Assembly (NCBI GenBank): GCA_919901895.1 | Contig: CAKKQI010000357.1 | Coordinates: 1-18,041, forward strand | Direction: 5' to 3' | Source of the DNA: Candidatus Brocadiaceae bacterium | GTDB taxonomy: Bacteria; Planctomycetota; MHYJ01; JACQXL01; CAKKQI01 | Length of the DNA stretch: 18,041 nt | Part shown: positions 6,606-13,388 of the stretch, in pieces | Layout of the letters: each line of letters starts with the position of its first letter | How positions within the stretch are numbered: the stretch's first letter is position 1 | The notes under the pieces: model-generated | Seen by the model: only the letters and a program-made list of their open reading frames with translations | What the model was told of the DNA's origin: nothing | Databases searched by the model: none | Position numbers and translations under genes: made by a program

Positions 6606-7648
6606 AAACCTTTAAATGGTGTTTGCTGCTGATTGCGTTAAGTAGTTATGGGCTACTGTCCGGCGTTACGGTGAATTCTGAAGATAGCGGGAAAAATGAG
6701 AAAAGTAAGTGGCGTCAATGTTTGCCGAAGACTAATCCGGGGCAACGCTGGGCGCATGCGTTGAGTTACGATGAAGCCCGGGGCCGGACGGTTCTTTTCG
6801 GCGGGGCCGCCGATGGTGGACCGCTGGAGCAACCGACTAAATTTTTAAACGATACCTGGGAGTGGGACGGGAAAGATTGGGTTGACAAAGCATTGCAGAC
6901 TAAACCACCGGCCAGATGTGGACACGCTTTGGTTTATGATTCCAAACGAAAAAAAATTATTCTTTTTGGAGGTTGTCACAACGAAAACGGTTATTATAAT
7001 GATACCTGGGAATACGACGGAGCTGGTTGGACGGAAAAATTAACCGAGAACAAACCGATGGCTCGGTGCTGGCAGACCCTGGCGTATGATTCCGCCCGCG
7101 AACGCGTTGTCCTTTTCGGTGGCGTCGGGAGCCAGGATAATAAAACTCTCATCGATTCTTTAGATGACACCTGGGAATATGACGGAGAAAATTGGAAGCA
7201 ACTTTCGCCCCGGACTTCTCCGCCGGGCCGGCGGCATCACGCGATGACTTATGATCTATCCCGCAAAGTGATAGTTATGTTTGGCGGATTAAGGAACCCG
7301 AACCTTCTGCAGGATACCTGGGAATGGGATGGGAAAGATTGGACCCTTAAAAAGTGTGAAGTCAAACCACCGGTCCGTGAAGCTGGCGGTTTGGTCTATG
7401 ATTCCCACCGCAAAAAAAGCATACTTTTTGGCGGGGTGGGTCCAGGACTAAGTCTTTTTAATGACACCTGGGAATATGATGGAAGCAACTGGATGCAATA
7501 TTCCGGCCAGGACCGACCGTCGGCGCGTGATTTGATGGGTTTAACTTATGATTCCCACCGTTGTAAAGTAGTTCTTTTCGGCGGATATGCTTTGGGCGCT
7601 TCGTCTCCCCGCTTAAATGACACCTGGGAATACGGGATTGATAAATAA
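6602..7648 (+). CDS. Secreted kelch-repeat beta-propeller protein
   Basis: 348 residues. A hydrophobic N-terminus (about 4-22) looks like a signal peptide. Six kelch repeats follow, each with a YD..R....LFGG block (FGG at 66, 122, 172, 227, 276 and 326) and an NDTWEWDG..W-type block (first at 83, last at 339). This predicts a six-blade propeller in which the N-terminal strand (WRQCLP) closes the last blade that ends in NDTWEYGIDK. Propellers of this type usually bind proteins or sugars; no catalytic residues stand out. The start overlaps the thioesterase stop by 4 bases, suggesting coupled translation, although one product is cytoplasmic and the other exported. It converges with the malic enzyme gene 44 bases away, and only weak stem-loops lie in that gap. 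Function unknown beyond the fold. Confidence 0.88.
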   Translation: MKTFKWCLLLIALSSYGLLSGVTVNSEDSGKNEKSKWRQCLPKTNPGQRWAHALSYDEARGRTVLFGGAADGGPLEQPTKFLNDTWEWDGKDWVDKALQTKPPARCGHALVYDSKRKKIILFGGCHNENGYYNDTWEYDGAGWTEKLTENKPMARCWQTLAYDSARERVVLFGGVGSQDNKTLIDSLDDTWEYDGENWKQLSPRTSPPGRRHHAMTYDLSRKVIVMFGGLRNPNLLQDTWEWDGKDWTLKKCEVKPPVREAGGLVYDSHRKKSILFGGVGPGLSLFNDTWEYDGSNWMQYSGQDRPSARDLMGLTYDSHRCKVVLFGGYALGASSPRLNDTWEYGIDK

Positions 7649-7692
7649 AATTTACCGGGGGAATTTTTTAAAAAAAGACGTGAGTGGCGGAG

Positions 7693-9078
7693 TTAATCAC
7701 GCGGTTTCTTGATGAATTTTTCTTTCATCATTAATTGAGTTATTTCACGCGACCTTTTAATCATCGTTTCGGCTTTTCGGAAGAGTTCTTCACGCGATAA
7801 TTTTATCCGCGCCACACCCTGTTCAATGGCTTTTAAGCCGACCGCCACCGCTTCCCGGGGATAAACTTCCCATTCGTCCATCGTGGGAATCAGGTGGTCT
7901 TCTTTTAATCCTTTATCTTCCGCGCAGCGGGCTAATTCTTCAGCCGCCGCAATACACATTTCGTCGGTAATCGTCGTCGCCCGAACATCCAGCGCCCCGC
8001 GGAAAATACCCGGGAAACCGAGCGAGTTGTTGATCTGATTCGGGAAATCAGAACGGCCGGTCGCCACAATCCGCGCCCCGGCTTTCTTGGCCTCCCACGG
8101 CCAGATTTCCGGAACCGGGTTTGCGCAGACAAACACAATCGCATCTTTAGCCATTGATTTAATCCATTCTTTTTTAATCGTGTCCGGTCCCGGTTTGGAA
8201 AGGGCAATCAAAACGTCTGCTCCTTTCAGCGCATCCGGAACCGCGCCTCTGATATTGACCTCATTAGTTTTCAGGCAAAAATTCCATTTTTCCTTAAAAT
8301 CATTTTTGAGTTCGGTGCGTCCTTTATGAAGGGTGCCGTGTGAGTCGGTCATTATAATTTTGGCCGGGTTGGCTCCGGCGGTGATAATGATGCGGGTAAT
8401 GGCAATATTGGCCGCTCCGGCTCCAACCATCACAATTTTGACTTTGTCTATTTCTTTGCCGACTAATTTTAAGGCATTAATCAGGCCGGCCAGCGTCACC
8501 GCGGCTGTTCCTTGCTGGTCATCGTGCCAGACCGGAATTTTCATCTCGCAGCGTAAAGTATCCAGCACTTTAAAACATTTCGGTTGGGCAATGTCTTCCA
8601 GGTTAATACCGCCAAAAGAAGGTTCCAGCCATTTCACCGCCTGAATTAAATCGTCGGCTTCGGTGGTTCTCAGACAGATCGGAAAGGCATCCACGCCGCC
8701 TAAATATTTAAAAAGCAGGGCTTTGCCTTCCATTACCGGCAGGGCGGCTTCCGGACCGATATCGCCCAATCCCAGCACCCGCGTGCCATCACTGACTACC
8801 GCAACCGTGTTCCATTTATTAGTATGCTCAAAAACTTTTTCGGGGTTTGCCTGGATGTCTTTGCAGGGCTGGGCTACACCTGGAGTGTACCAGATGGCAA
8901 AATCGTTAACATCACGGATACAGCATTTGGGTATTACTTCTATTTTACCTTGATAAAAAGGATGGAGTTTCATTGCCTCTTCGCCCGGCTTTTTAGCGCG
9001 GGTGATGAGTTCTTCGGTCGTTTCGGCCCCGCTATGGCGGAACTGATTCACTTTTGGCGGAAATTTTTCTTTAGGCAT
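7693..9078 (-). CDS. NAD(P)-dependent malic enzyme
   Basis: 461 residues. Converts malate to pyruvate and CO2 with reduction of NAD(P)+, in the cytoplasm. Visible motifs are [10 protein letters not shown] with catalytic Tyr64, [25 protein letters not shown] with Lys119 in two blocks (96-120), the metal ligands in INLEDIAQP (Glu161, Asp162) and HDDQQGTA (Asp186-187), and the Rossmann loop VGAGAAN (218-224). The C-terminus lacks the phosphotransacetylase-like domain of long MaeB proteins, so this is the short bacterial type, with an extra 40 or so residues at the N-terminus. AGGA lies about 11 bases before the start. The promoter seems to be at 9178-9205, giving a leader of about 90 bases with an inverted repeat at 9140-9163. 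Cofactor preference cannot be told from sequence by eye. Confidence 0.95.
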   Translation of the reverse strand: MPKEKFPPKVNQFRHSGAETTEELITRAKKPGEEAMKLHPFYQGKIEVIPKCCIRDVNDFAIWYTPGVAQPCKDIQANPEKVFEHTNKWNTVAVVSDGTRVLGLGDIGPEAALPVMEGKALLFKYLGGVDAFPICLRTTEADDLIQAVKWLEPSFGGINLEDIAQPKCFKVLDTLRCEMKIPVWHDDQQGTAAVTLAGLINALKLVGKEIDKVKIVMVGAGAANIAITRIIITAGANPAKIIMTDSHGTLHKGRTELKNDFKEKWNFCLKTNEVNIRGAVPDALKGADVLIALSKPGPDTIKKEWIKSMAKDAIVFVCANPVPEIWPWEAKKAGARIVATGRSDFPNQINNSLGFPGIFRGALDVRATTITDEMCIAAAEELARCAEDKGLKEDHLIPTMDEWEVYPREAVAVGLKAIEQGVARIKLSREELFRKAETMIKRSREITQLMMKEKFIKKPRD

Positions 9079-9139
9079 AGTTTTTTTATCCTTCGTGAAA
9101 ATTTACACGAAAAAATAAAAAAAAATAAGATTTAATTTT

Positions 9140-9163
9140 GTGGTAATATCTATATTTTACCAC
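9140..9163 (-). promoter_or_regulatory. Inverted repeat in malic enzyme leader
   Basis: GTGGTAA (9140-9146) and TTACCAC (9157-9163) form perfect 7-base arms around a 10-base AT-rich loop. It lies between the predicted promoter and the malic enzyme start. It could be an operator or a leader hairpin; it is not followed by a T-run on the minus strand, so a terminator is unlikely. Confidence 0.4.
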
Positions 9164-9177
9164 CTGTTTCTTTTTAT

Positions 9178-9205
9178 AGTATACGATGTCGTTTTTAATT
9201 TGCAA
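9178..9205 (-). promoter_or_regulatory. Predicted promoter of malic enzyme gene
   Basis: On the minus strand TTGCAA (9200-9205) is 16 bases from TATACT (9178-9183). This places the transcript start near 9171 and fits the gene starting at 9078. Confidence 0.5.
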
Positions 9206-9239
9206 GTAAAATTACCATAATACATTAATTAGATCCTTT

Positions 9240-9255
9240 CCCCGCCACGGCGGGG
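9240..9255. repeat. GC-rich palindrome upstream of DUF4258 gene
   Basis: CCCCGCC (9240-9246) and GGCGGGG (9249-9255) form 7-base perfect arms around two bases, in an otherwise AT-rich gap. It sits 11 bases upstream of the -35 box at 9267. It is the same style of short GC-rich palindrome as those found inside genes in this window. Confidence 0.6.
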
Positions 9256-9266
9256 GCAGATTTTTC

Positions 9267-9295
9267 TTGACTACAGGCAGTGACTCTATTAGTAT
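9267..9295 (+). promoter_or_regulatory. Promoter of DUF4258/YgiT pair
   Basis: TTGACT (9267-9272) is 17 bases from TAGTAT (9290-9295). Transcription would start near 9302, only about 7 bases before the ATG at 9309, and no ribosome site precedes that ATG. The transcript is thus nearly leaderless. Confidence 0.55.
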
Positions 9296-9308
9296 TATTA
9301 ATTAAATT

Positions 9309-9620
9309 ATGCTTTCCCTTGATTGGCTAAAAGAAAGAATCAGAAAAAACGAATATTATTTCTCTAATCACGGCGACCAGGAACGTCAGAATGAAAACTT
9401 GACTATTCAGGAAATTGAAGAGGCGTTGCTGTCCGGCAGGATTTTAGAACAATATAAAGATACCGGTCGGGGCATAAGTTGTTTAATCGTCGGTTTTACT
9501 AATGGAGGAAAACCGATTCATCTTGTCTGTGGGAAAAGAAGTAATTGGGTAGTTATCATTACAGTTTATTTACCCAAACCGCCTAAATTTAAGAATCCTT
9601 ATGAAAGGGGTAAAAAATGA
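9309..9620 (+). CDS. DUF4258 protein, putative toxin of a TA pair
   Basis: 103 residues. It matches the DUF4258 pattern: FSNHGDQERQNENLTIQEIEEALLSG near the N-terminus with His21 and Arg residues, then LEQYKD, PIHLVCG and a final VVIITVYLP strand. DUF4258 proteins are small domains thought to be related to RelE-type mRNA-cleaving toxins and are often encoded just before a YgiT-type zinc-finger antitoxin, exactly as here. The stop overlaps the start of that gene by 4 bases (ATGA). The promoter at 9267-9295 leaves almost no leader. Toxin activity is inferred from family and context only. Confidence 0.8.
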   Translation: MLSLDWLKERIRKNEYYFSNHGDQERQNENLTIQEIEEALLSGRILEQYKDTGRGISCLIVGFTNGGKPIHLVCGKRSNWVVIITVYLPKPPKFKNPYERGKK

Positions 9621-9871
9621 GAACAGCATGCAACTTTTGCGGAAACCAGAAATTTCAGAATAAAGAAGTTCAATACATCTATCGTCACAACGGCAATTTC
9701 TTGATTGTTAATGATGTTCCATCTGAGGAATGCACCTATTGCGGTGAGCAATATTTCAAGAGCGACGTATTAAAGAAGATTGAACAGGATTTTAGAAGGA
9801 TTTATACCTCTCACGGAAAACCTAAACACATGGTAGAAGTGCCGGTAGAGGAATTCGCCCAACTAAAATAA
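9617..9871 (+). CDS. YgiT-type zinc-finger protein, putative antitoxin
   Basis: 84 residues. Two CxxC pairs, Cys5/Cys8 and Cys39/Cys42, make the zinc site of the YgiT/MqsA N-terminal domain; VPSEECTYCGE is typical. The C-terminus (VPVEEFAQL) is short and lacks the DNA-binding HTH of full MqsA (131 residues), so the protein may neutralise the toxin without binding DNA strongly. AAAGGGG (9604-9610) is a good ribosome site inside the end of the DUF4258 gene, with a 4-base overlap between the two genes. Stronger translation of the second gene would suit an antitoxin needed in excess. Confidence 0.85.
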   Translation: MRTACNFCGNQKFQNKEVQYIYRHNGNFLIVNDVPSEECTYCGEQYFKSDVLKKIEQDFRRIYTSHGKPKHMVEVPVEEFAQLK

Positions 9872-9911
9872 TGTAGGAATTCGTTCTAAAATGGAAAAGG
9901 CATAGGCGCGA

Positions 9912-11387
9912 CTACTTCAGTATTTTAGTAACCGTCCAGATTGCTTGATAAGTTACTTTTAGTAATCGTTGAAGTTGAGATTCTGTAATACTTAATGGCG
10001 GCATCAGGACAATCACATCACCCAACGGTCTTAAAATCACACCTCGCTTACGTGCTTCCAGAATTACCCGATGCCCCAGCCCGATTTTGTAAGGATAAGG
10101 TTCTTTGGTTGTTTTATTTTTGACCAGTTCAATGCCGACCATAAAGCCGCACTGCCTGATATCGCCGACGTGTTCCAATTCATAAAATTTTTGGAGGTGG
10201 TGTTTCAAAAATTCTATCTTAACCTGAAGTTTTTGTAATACTTTTTCTTTTTTAAAGATTTTAAGGTTAGCCAGAGCGGCGGCGCAGGCCAGGGGGTTGC
10301 CGGTATAAGTATGTCCGTGGAAAAAAGTTTTCTTAGATTCGGATGTTCCCAAAAAGGCGTTGAATATTTTTTCGGTGGCCAGCGTCGCGGCTAACGGTAG
10401 ATACCCGCCGGTGATTCCTTTGGCTAAAGCCATAATATCAGGCGTTACTTTTTTATGTGAACAGGCAAACATTTTACCGGTCCGGCCGAAACCGGTGGCG
10501 ACTTCATCGGCAATCATCAAAATATTATATTTACTGCAAAGTTGCCTGATGCGTTTCAGGAATCCGGATGGCTGGGTAATCATCCCGGCTGCTCCCTGGA
10601 TTAACGGTTCTATGACCACCGCGGCCAGTTCCTGATGACGTTTTTTCATCACCCGTTCAATTTGTTCCAGGCAAACCAGACCGCAAATTTCTTTTAGCAA
10701 ATGAGGGTGGGCGAAAGCCCTTGCTTTCGCTCTCCGGTCTACCCAAAATTGGGGATGCACTTCCTTTAAAAATTTTACACTTTTAATCTTATAGTCATAT
10801 GGGCAGCGGTAACAATACGGCGCCGGGACCTGGATTGTTCGGAAAAGAAGCGGTTTATAAATGTCGTGAAAGAGTTGAATTCCGCCTAGACTGACCGAAC
10901 CGACCGTATCGCCGTGATAGGCATTGGTAAAAGTGAGAAACTTTTCCTTGTAACCGCTGGTTGATAAGCGGTTATCGGTAATCAGTAATCGGTCATCGGT
11001 TTGTCTCCAGTACTGGAGCGCCATTTTGAGGGCGATTTCCATCGCGGTTGAGCCGTCATCCGAGTAAAAAACGCGGGTTAATCCGCGCGGTGCTATTTTG
11101 ATTAATTGTTCAGCCAGTTCAATGGCCGGCGGGTGGGAGAGTCCCAGCATTGTCGAATGGGCGACGCGTTGCAGTTGTTTTTTGATGGCCCGGTCAATTT
11201 CGTTTTTGCGATGTCCGTGAATGTTGCACCAGAGCGAAGAAATTCCATCCAGATATTTCCGGCCGCGGGCATCATATAAATAATTCCCCCGGCCGCGTTC
11301 AATAATCAAAACATCACCTTTTAACCAATCCTGCATTTGCGTAAAGGGATGCCAGAGATATTGTTTATCTTTGCGTATTAGGTTCAT
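9912..11387 (-). CDS. bioA: Adenosylmethionine-8-amino-7-oxononanoate aminotransferase
   Basis: 491 residues. PLP enzyme of biotin synthesis that makes 7,8-diaminopelargonate from KAPA using S-adenosylmethionine as amino donor. Visible marks are WHPFTQM (12-18), YLDGISSLWCNIHGH (45-59), the DGSTAMEIALKMA cofactor loop (111-123), NAYHGDT (155-161), IADEVATGFGRTG (292-304) and the PLP lysine Lys323 in ALAKGITGG. It is longer than the usual 430-450 residues. Two stretches look inserted: residues about 130-146 (TDDRLLITDNRLSTSGY) and about 198-233, between CYRCPY and CGLVCLE, both encoded by repeat-like DNA. The rest is intact and in frame, so it is probably functional. AGGCGG (11397-11402) lies 9 bases before the start. 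No other bio genes are in the window. It is divergent from hicBA. Confidence 0.95.
   Translation of the reverse strand: MNLIRKDKQYLWHPFTQMQDWLKGDVLIIERGRGNYLYDARGRKYLDGISSLWCNIHGHRKNEIDRAIKKQLQRVAHSTMLGLSHPPAIELAEQLIKIAPRGLTRVFYSDDGSTAMEIALKMALQYWRQTDDRLLITDNRLSTSGYKEKFLTFTNAYHGDTVGSVSLGGIQLFHDIYKPLLFRTIQVPAPYCYRCPYDYKIKSVKFLKEVHPQFWVDRRAKARAFAHPHLLKEICGLVCLEQIERVMKKRHQELAAVVIEPLIQGAAGMITQPSGFLKRIRQLCSKYNILMIADEVATGFGRTGKMFACSHKKVTPDIMALAKGITGGYLPLAATLATEKIFNAFLGTSESKKTFFHGHTYTGNPLACAAALANLKIFKKEKVLQKLQVKIEFLKHHLQKFYELEHVGDIRQCGFMVGIELVKNKTTKEPYPYKIGLGHRVILEARKRGVILRPLGDVIVLMPPLSITESQLQRLLKVTYQAIWTVTKILK
10689..10796 (-). repeat. Insertion 2 in bioA, palindrome-bearing
   Basis: About 36 extra codons between CYRCPY and CGLVCLE, where bioA homologues have only a short loop. 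It contains the hairpin GCGAAAGC/GCTTTCGC (10711-10730, 8-base arms, 4-base loop) and encodes RRAKARAFAHP. Borders are estimated from the protein comparison and are approximate. Confidence 0.55.
10950..11000 (-). repeat. Insertion 1 in bioA, ACCGAT-type repeat
   Basis: About 17 extra codons between YWRQ and KEKFLTF. On the coding strand it carries repeated ACCGAT units (ACCGATGACCGATTAC, then ACCGATAACCG) and an inverted repeat AACCGCT/AGCGGTT (10952-10973). Similar ACCGAT units occur at 14522-14561. Borders are approximate. Confidence 0.55.
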
Positions 11388-11439
11388 AAAAATATACCGC
11401 CTATTTTATCATTTTTTCAAACCCGGGAAAATATTTTTG

Positions 11440-11480
11440 TTGACATTTTTATGCATCACATTATAATGGAATATCATTAT
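11440..11480 (+). promoter_or_regulatory. Consensus promoter and possible operator of hicBA
   Basis: TTGACA (11440-11445) and TATAAT (11462-11467), both perfect, are separated by 16 bases. The start point is near 11474, about 5 bases before the ATG at 11479. An inverted repeat ATAATG (11463-11468), 6 bases, CATTAT (11475-11480) overlaps the -10 box and the start codon, a natural place for autoregulation. Confidence 0.7.
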
Positions 11481-11688
11481 GAATAAAGAACTAATATTTC
11501 TCGTGGAAGAATCCATTGAGGGAGGGTATGAAGCCAGGGCATTAGGGTATTCTATTTTTACCCAGGCCGAAACCACAGAAGAACTAAAGAAGCAGATTGT
11601 TGATGCCGTCAAATGCCATTTCAATGAAAACGAAATGCCTGCCATCATCAGAATACATCTGGTAAAAGATGAAATCATTGCCGTATGA
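11479..11688 (+). CDS. hicB: HicB-like antitoxin
   Basis: 69 residues. It fits the short partial RNase H-like HicB fold: IFLVEESIEGGYEARALGYSIFTQAETTEELKKQI read in overlapping blocks, where full HicB proteins go on to a C-terminal HTH or ribbon-helix-helix DNA-binding domain. That domain is missing here, so repression of the promoter would need another route. HicB binds and blocks HicA. The gene overlaps hicA by 4 bases (11685-11688). The ATG lies only about 5 bases from the predicted transcript start and has no ribosome site. Antitoxin-first order is common for this subtype. Assignment rests on size, motif pattern and the HicA neighbour. Confidence 0.85.
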   Translation: MNKELIFLVEESIEGGYEARALGYSIFTQAETTEELKKQIVDAVKCHFNENEMPAIIRIHLVKDEIIAV

Positions 11689-11927
11689 AACTTCCTCGCG
11701 ATATCAGTGGTAAAGAATTAGCTAACCTTCTTAAAGAATATGGGTATGAAATAACCAGACAAAGTGGTAGTCATCTCAGAGTAACTTCCAGCTTAAAAGG
11801 CGAACATCATATTACTATTCCAAAACACCCGTCTTTAAAAATAGGCACTCTCAATAGCATCTTAAATGACCTTGCAACTTATTTAGAAATAGATAAACAG
11901 GAATTAATGAAAAACTTGTTTGAATAA
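11685..11927 (+). CDS. hicA: HicA-like mRNA interferase toxin
   Basis: 80 residues, the usual HicA/YcfA size. The double-stranded-RNA-binding-like fold is marked by KELANLLKEYGYEITRQSGSHLRV with the catalytic His in GSHLRV (two blocks, residues 10-33), then HHITIPKHPSLKIGTLNSIL. HicA toxins cleave mRNA and stop translation until bound by HicB. Translation probably depends on hicB through the 4-base overlap, since no ribosome site is seen. The key residues are present, so it is probably active. Confidence 0.9.
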   Translation: MKLPRDISGKELANLLKEYGYEITRQSGSHLRVTSSLKGEHHITIPKHPSLKIGTLNSILNDLATYLEIDKQELMKNLFE

Positions 11928-11978
11928 ATTATCAGTTTTATATCTTGGACCGGGTTAATAAAGTTTCCTTTGATCATC

Positions 11979-13355
11979 ATGAAAATATTAAAATTCGGCG
12001 GGTCCAGTTTAAAAGATACCGGTTCGATCAGAAAGATTGCCCGGATTATTGCGGCGACCCGTGAGCCGAAAGTGGTGGTCTTTTCAGCATTTTCCGGGGT
12101 GACCGACCGCTTGGCCGGTTTCCTAAGTGAATGTCAAAAACGGGGCAACGAAAACCGCATTAAGCGATTTGTTAATAAATTAAAAGAAGAACATTTTTTA
12201 CTTTTAAAAAAATCTGTTCCGGTGCGCGCCAAACAGCAACCGGCCGCTGACGCTCTTAATAATAGCTTTAACCGATTGGAACGGTTTCTTTACGGAGTAA
12301 GTTACGTGGAAGAAATCAGTCCGCGCAGCCGGGATTTAATATTAAGTTTCGGCGAACGGTTTGCCGTGGCGATAATGTCCGCCGTGCTTAGTTATGCCGG
12401 TGTGAAAAACCGGTCTTTTGAATCCGATACCATCGGAATGATCACCGACGGTGATTTTGGAAACGCGACCGTGCTTCTGCCGGTGGCGACTAAAAACCTG
12501 CGGCGGCTTTTGCTGCCTTTGTTAAAATCAGGTCTAACGCCGTTGGTCACTGGGTTTTTCGGCTGTGATGCCGAAAGCCGGACGACCACTTTCGGCCGGG
12601 GCGGCAGCGATTACAGCGCTTCGGTCATCGCTTATGCCCTGAATGCCCGGCAACTAGAAATCTGGAAGGACGTGGACGGATTTATGAGCGTCAGTCCGGA
12701 GATAGTGAAACAAAGTCGCTTGCTTAATGTCCTTTCGTACGATGAAGCGGCTGAACTGGCTTATTTCGGAGCCGAGATACTTCATCCCCGAATGGTTGAA
12801 CCGGTGATGCTTAAAAATATTCCCATTATGATTCGTAATACTTTTAACCCGACCGGAAAAGGAACAGTTATCGCGAAAGATGGTTATGAAATTAAAGGAG
12901 TGGTTAAGAGCATTACTTATGATCGTAATATTGCGGTTTTAAAGATTCATGGGGCCGGGGTGGGTTACAAATTGGGCGCACTTCAAGAAATCGTATCCCG
13001 GATTAGCCGAAGCGGTGTCAATATTAAATCGGTTATTACTTCCCAGACTTGCATTAATTTATTTGTGGCAAAAGATGATTTAGAGCGTGCTTATCAATCG
13101 TTATCCGCCTCAGGCGGACAGATCCGGGTGATTGAGCATTTAGAAAAGGTTAAAAATATTGCTTTGATTGGGATCGTGGGCGAAGGTTTAATTAAGACTA
13201 AAGGGTTGGCCGCGCGGGTGTTCCAATCTGTCGCCGAGGCCGATGTTAACGTAGAAATGATTTCCGCCGGCGCCTCGTCCGTGGCTTATTATTTTATCGT
13301 TAATGACAAAGATGTTACCAGGGCAGTCCGGGCGATCCATCAGGAATTTTTTTAA
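11979..13355 (+). CDS. lysC: Aspartate kinase
   Basis: 458 residues from this ATG; a TTG three codons earlier (11970) is less likely because KILKFGGSSL is the normal N-terminus. It phosphorylates aspartate, the first step to lysine, threonine and methionine. Motifs: KFGGSS (5-10), FSAFSGVTDRL, the nucleotide-site FGRGGSDYSA and the substrate loop EILHPRMVEP. Two ACT domains fill the C-terminus (about 300-458, with SGVNIKSVITSQ and ADVNVEMISAGAS), so feedback control by an amino acid is expected. The length and layout match the monofunctional ThrA/LysC-type enzymes. A palindrome (13104-13118) encodes SASGG between strands of the ACT region. No clear ribosome site is seen. First gene of a cluster with a cystathionine enzyme and homoserine dehydrogenase, so it may serve the threonine/methionine branch. 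Confidence 0.94.
   Translation: MKILKFGGSSLKDTGSIRKIARIIAATREPKVVVFSAFSGVTDRLAGFLSECQKRGNENRIKRFVNKLKEEHFLLLKKSVPVRAKQQPAADALNNSFNRLERFLYGVSYVEEISPRSRDLILSFGERFAVAIMSAVLSYAGVKNRSFESDTIGMITDGDFGNATVLLPVATKNLRRLLLPLLKSGLTPLVTGFFGCDAESRTTTFGRGGSDYSASVIAYALNARQLEIWKDVDGFMSVSPEIVKQSRLLNVLSYDEAAELAYFGAEILHPRMVEPVMLKNIPIMIRNTFNPTGKGTVIAKDGYEIKGVVKSITYDRNIAVLKIHGAGVGYKLGALQEIVSRISRSGVNIKSVITSQTCINLFVAKDDLERAYQSLSASGGQIRVIEHLEKVKNIALIGIVGEGLIKTKGLAARVFQSVAEADVNVEMISAGASSVAYYFIVNDKDVTRAVRAIHQEFF
13104..13118. repeat. In-frame palindrome in aspartate kinase gene
   Basis: TCCGCCTCAGGCGGA has 7-base perfect arms around one base and lies in frame, encoding SASGG in a loop of the ACT region. It resembles the other short GC-rich palindromes of this window. 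Confidence 0.6.
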
Positions 13356-13374
13356 TAATCATTGTAATTAAATA

Positions 13375-13380
13375 GAGGAG
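13375..13380 (+). promoter_or_regulatory. Strong ribosome binding site of the cystathionine enzyme gene
   Basis: GAGGAG lies 8 bases before the ATG at 13389, the clearest ribosome site of the plus-strand cluster. The neighbouring aspartate kinase gene lacks one. Confidence 0.7.
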
Positions 13381-13388
13381 ATTTTATT

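Noticed and set aside
7649..7692. Possible bidirectional terminator between the kelch and malic enzyme genes
   Set aside because: Only weak 5-base arms (AAATT/AATTT and CGTGA/TCACG) were found, without a convincing GC-rich stem and T-run.
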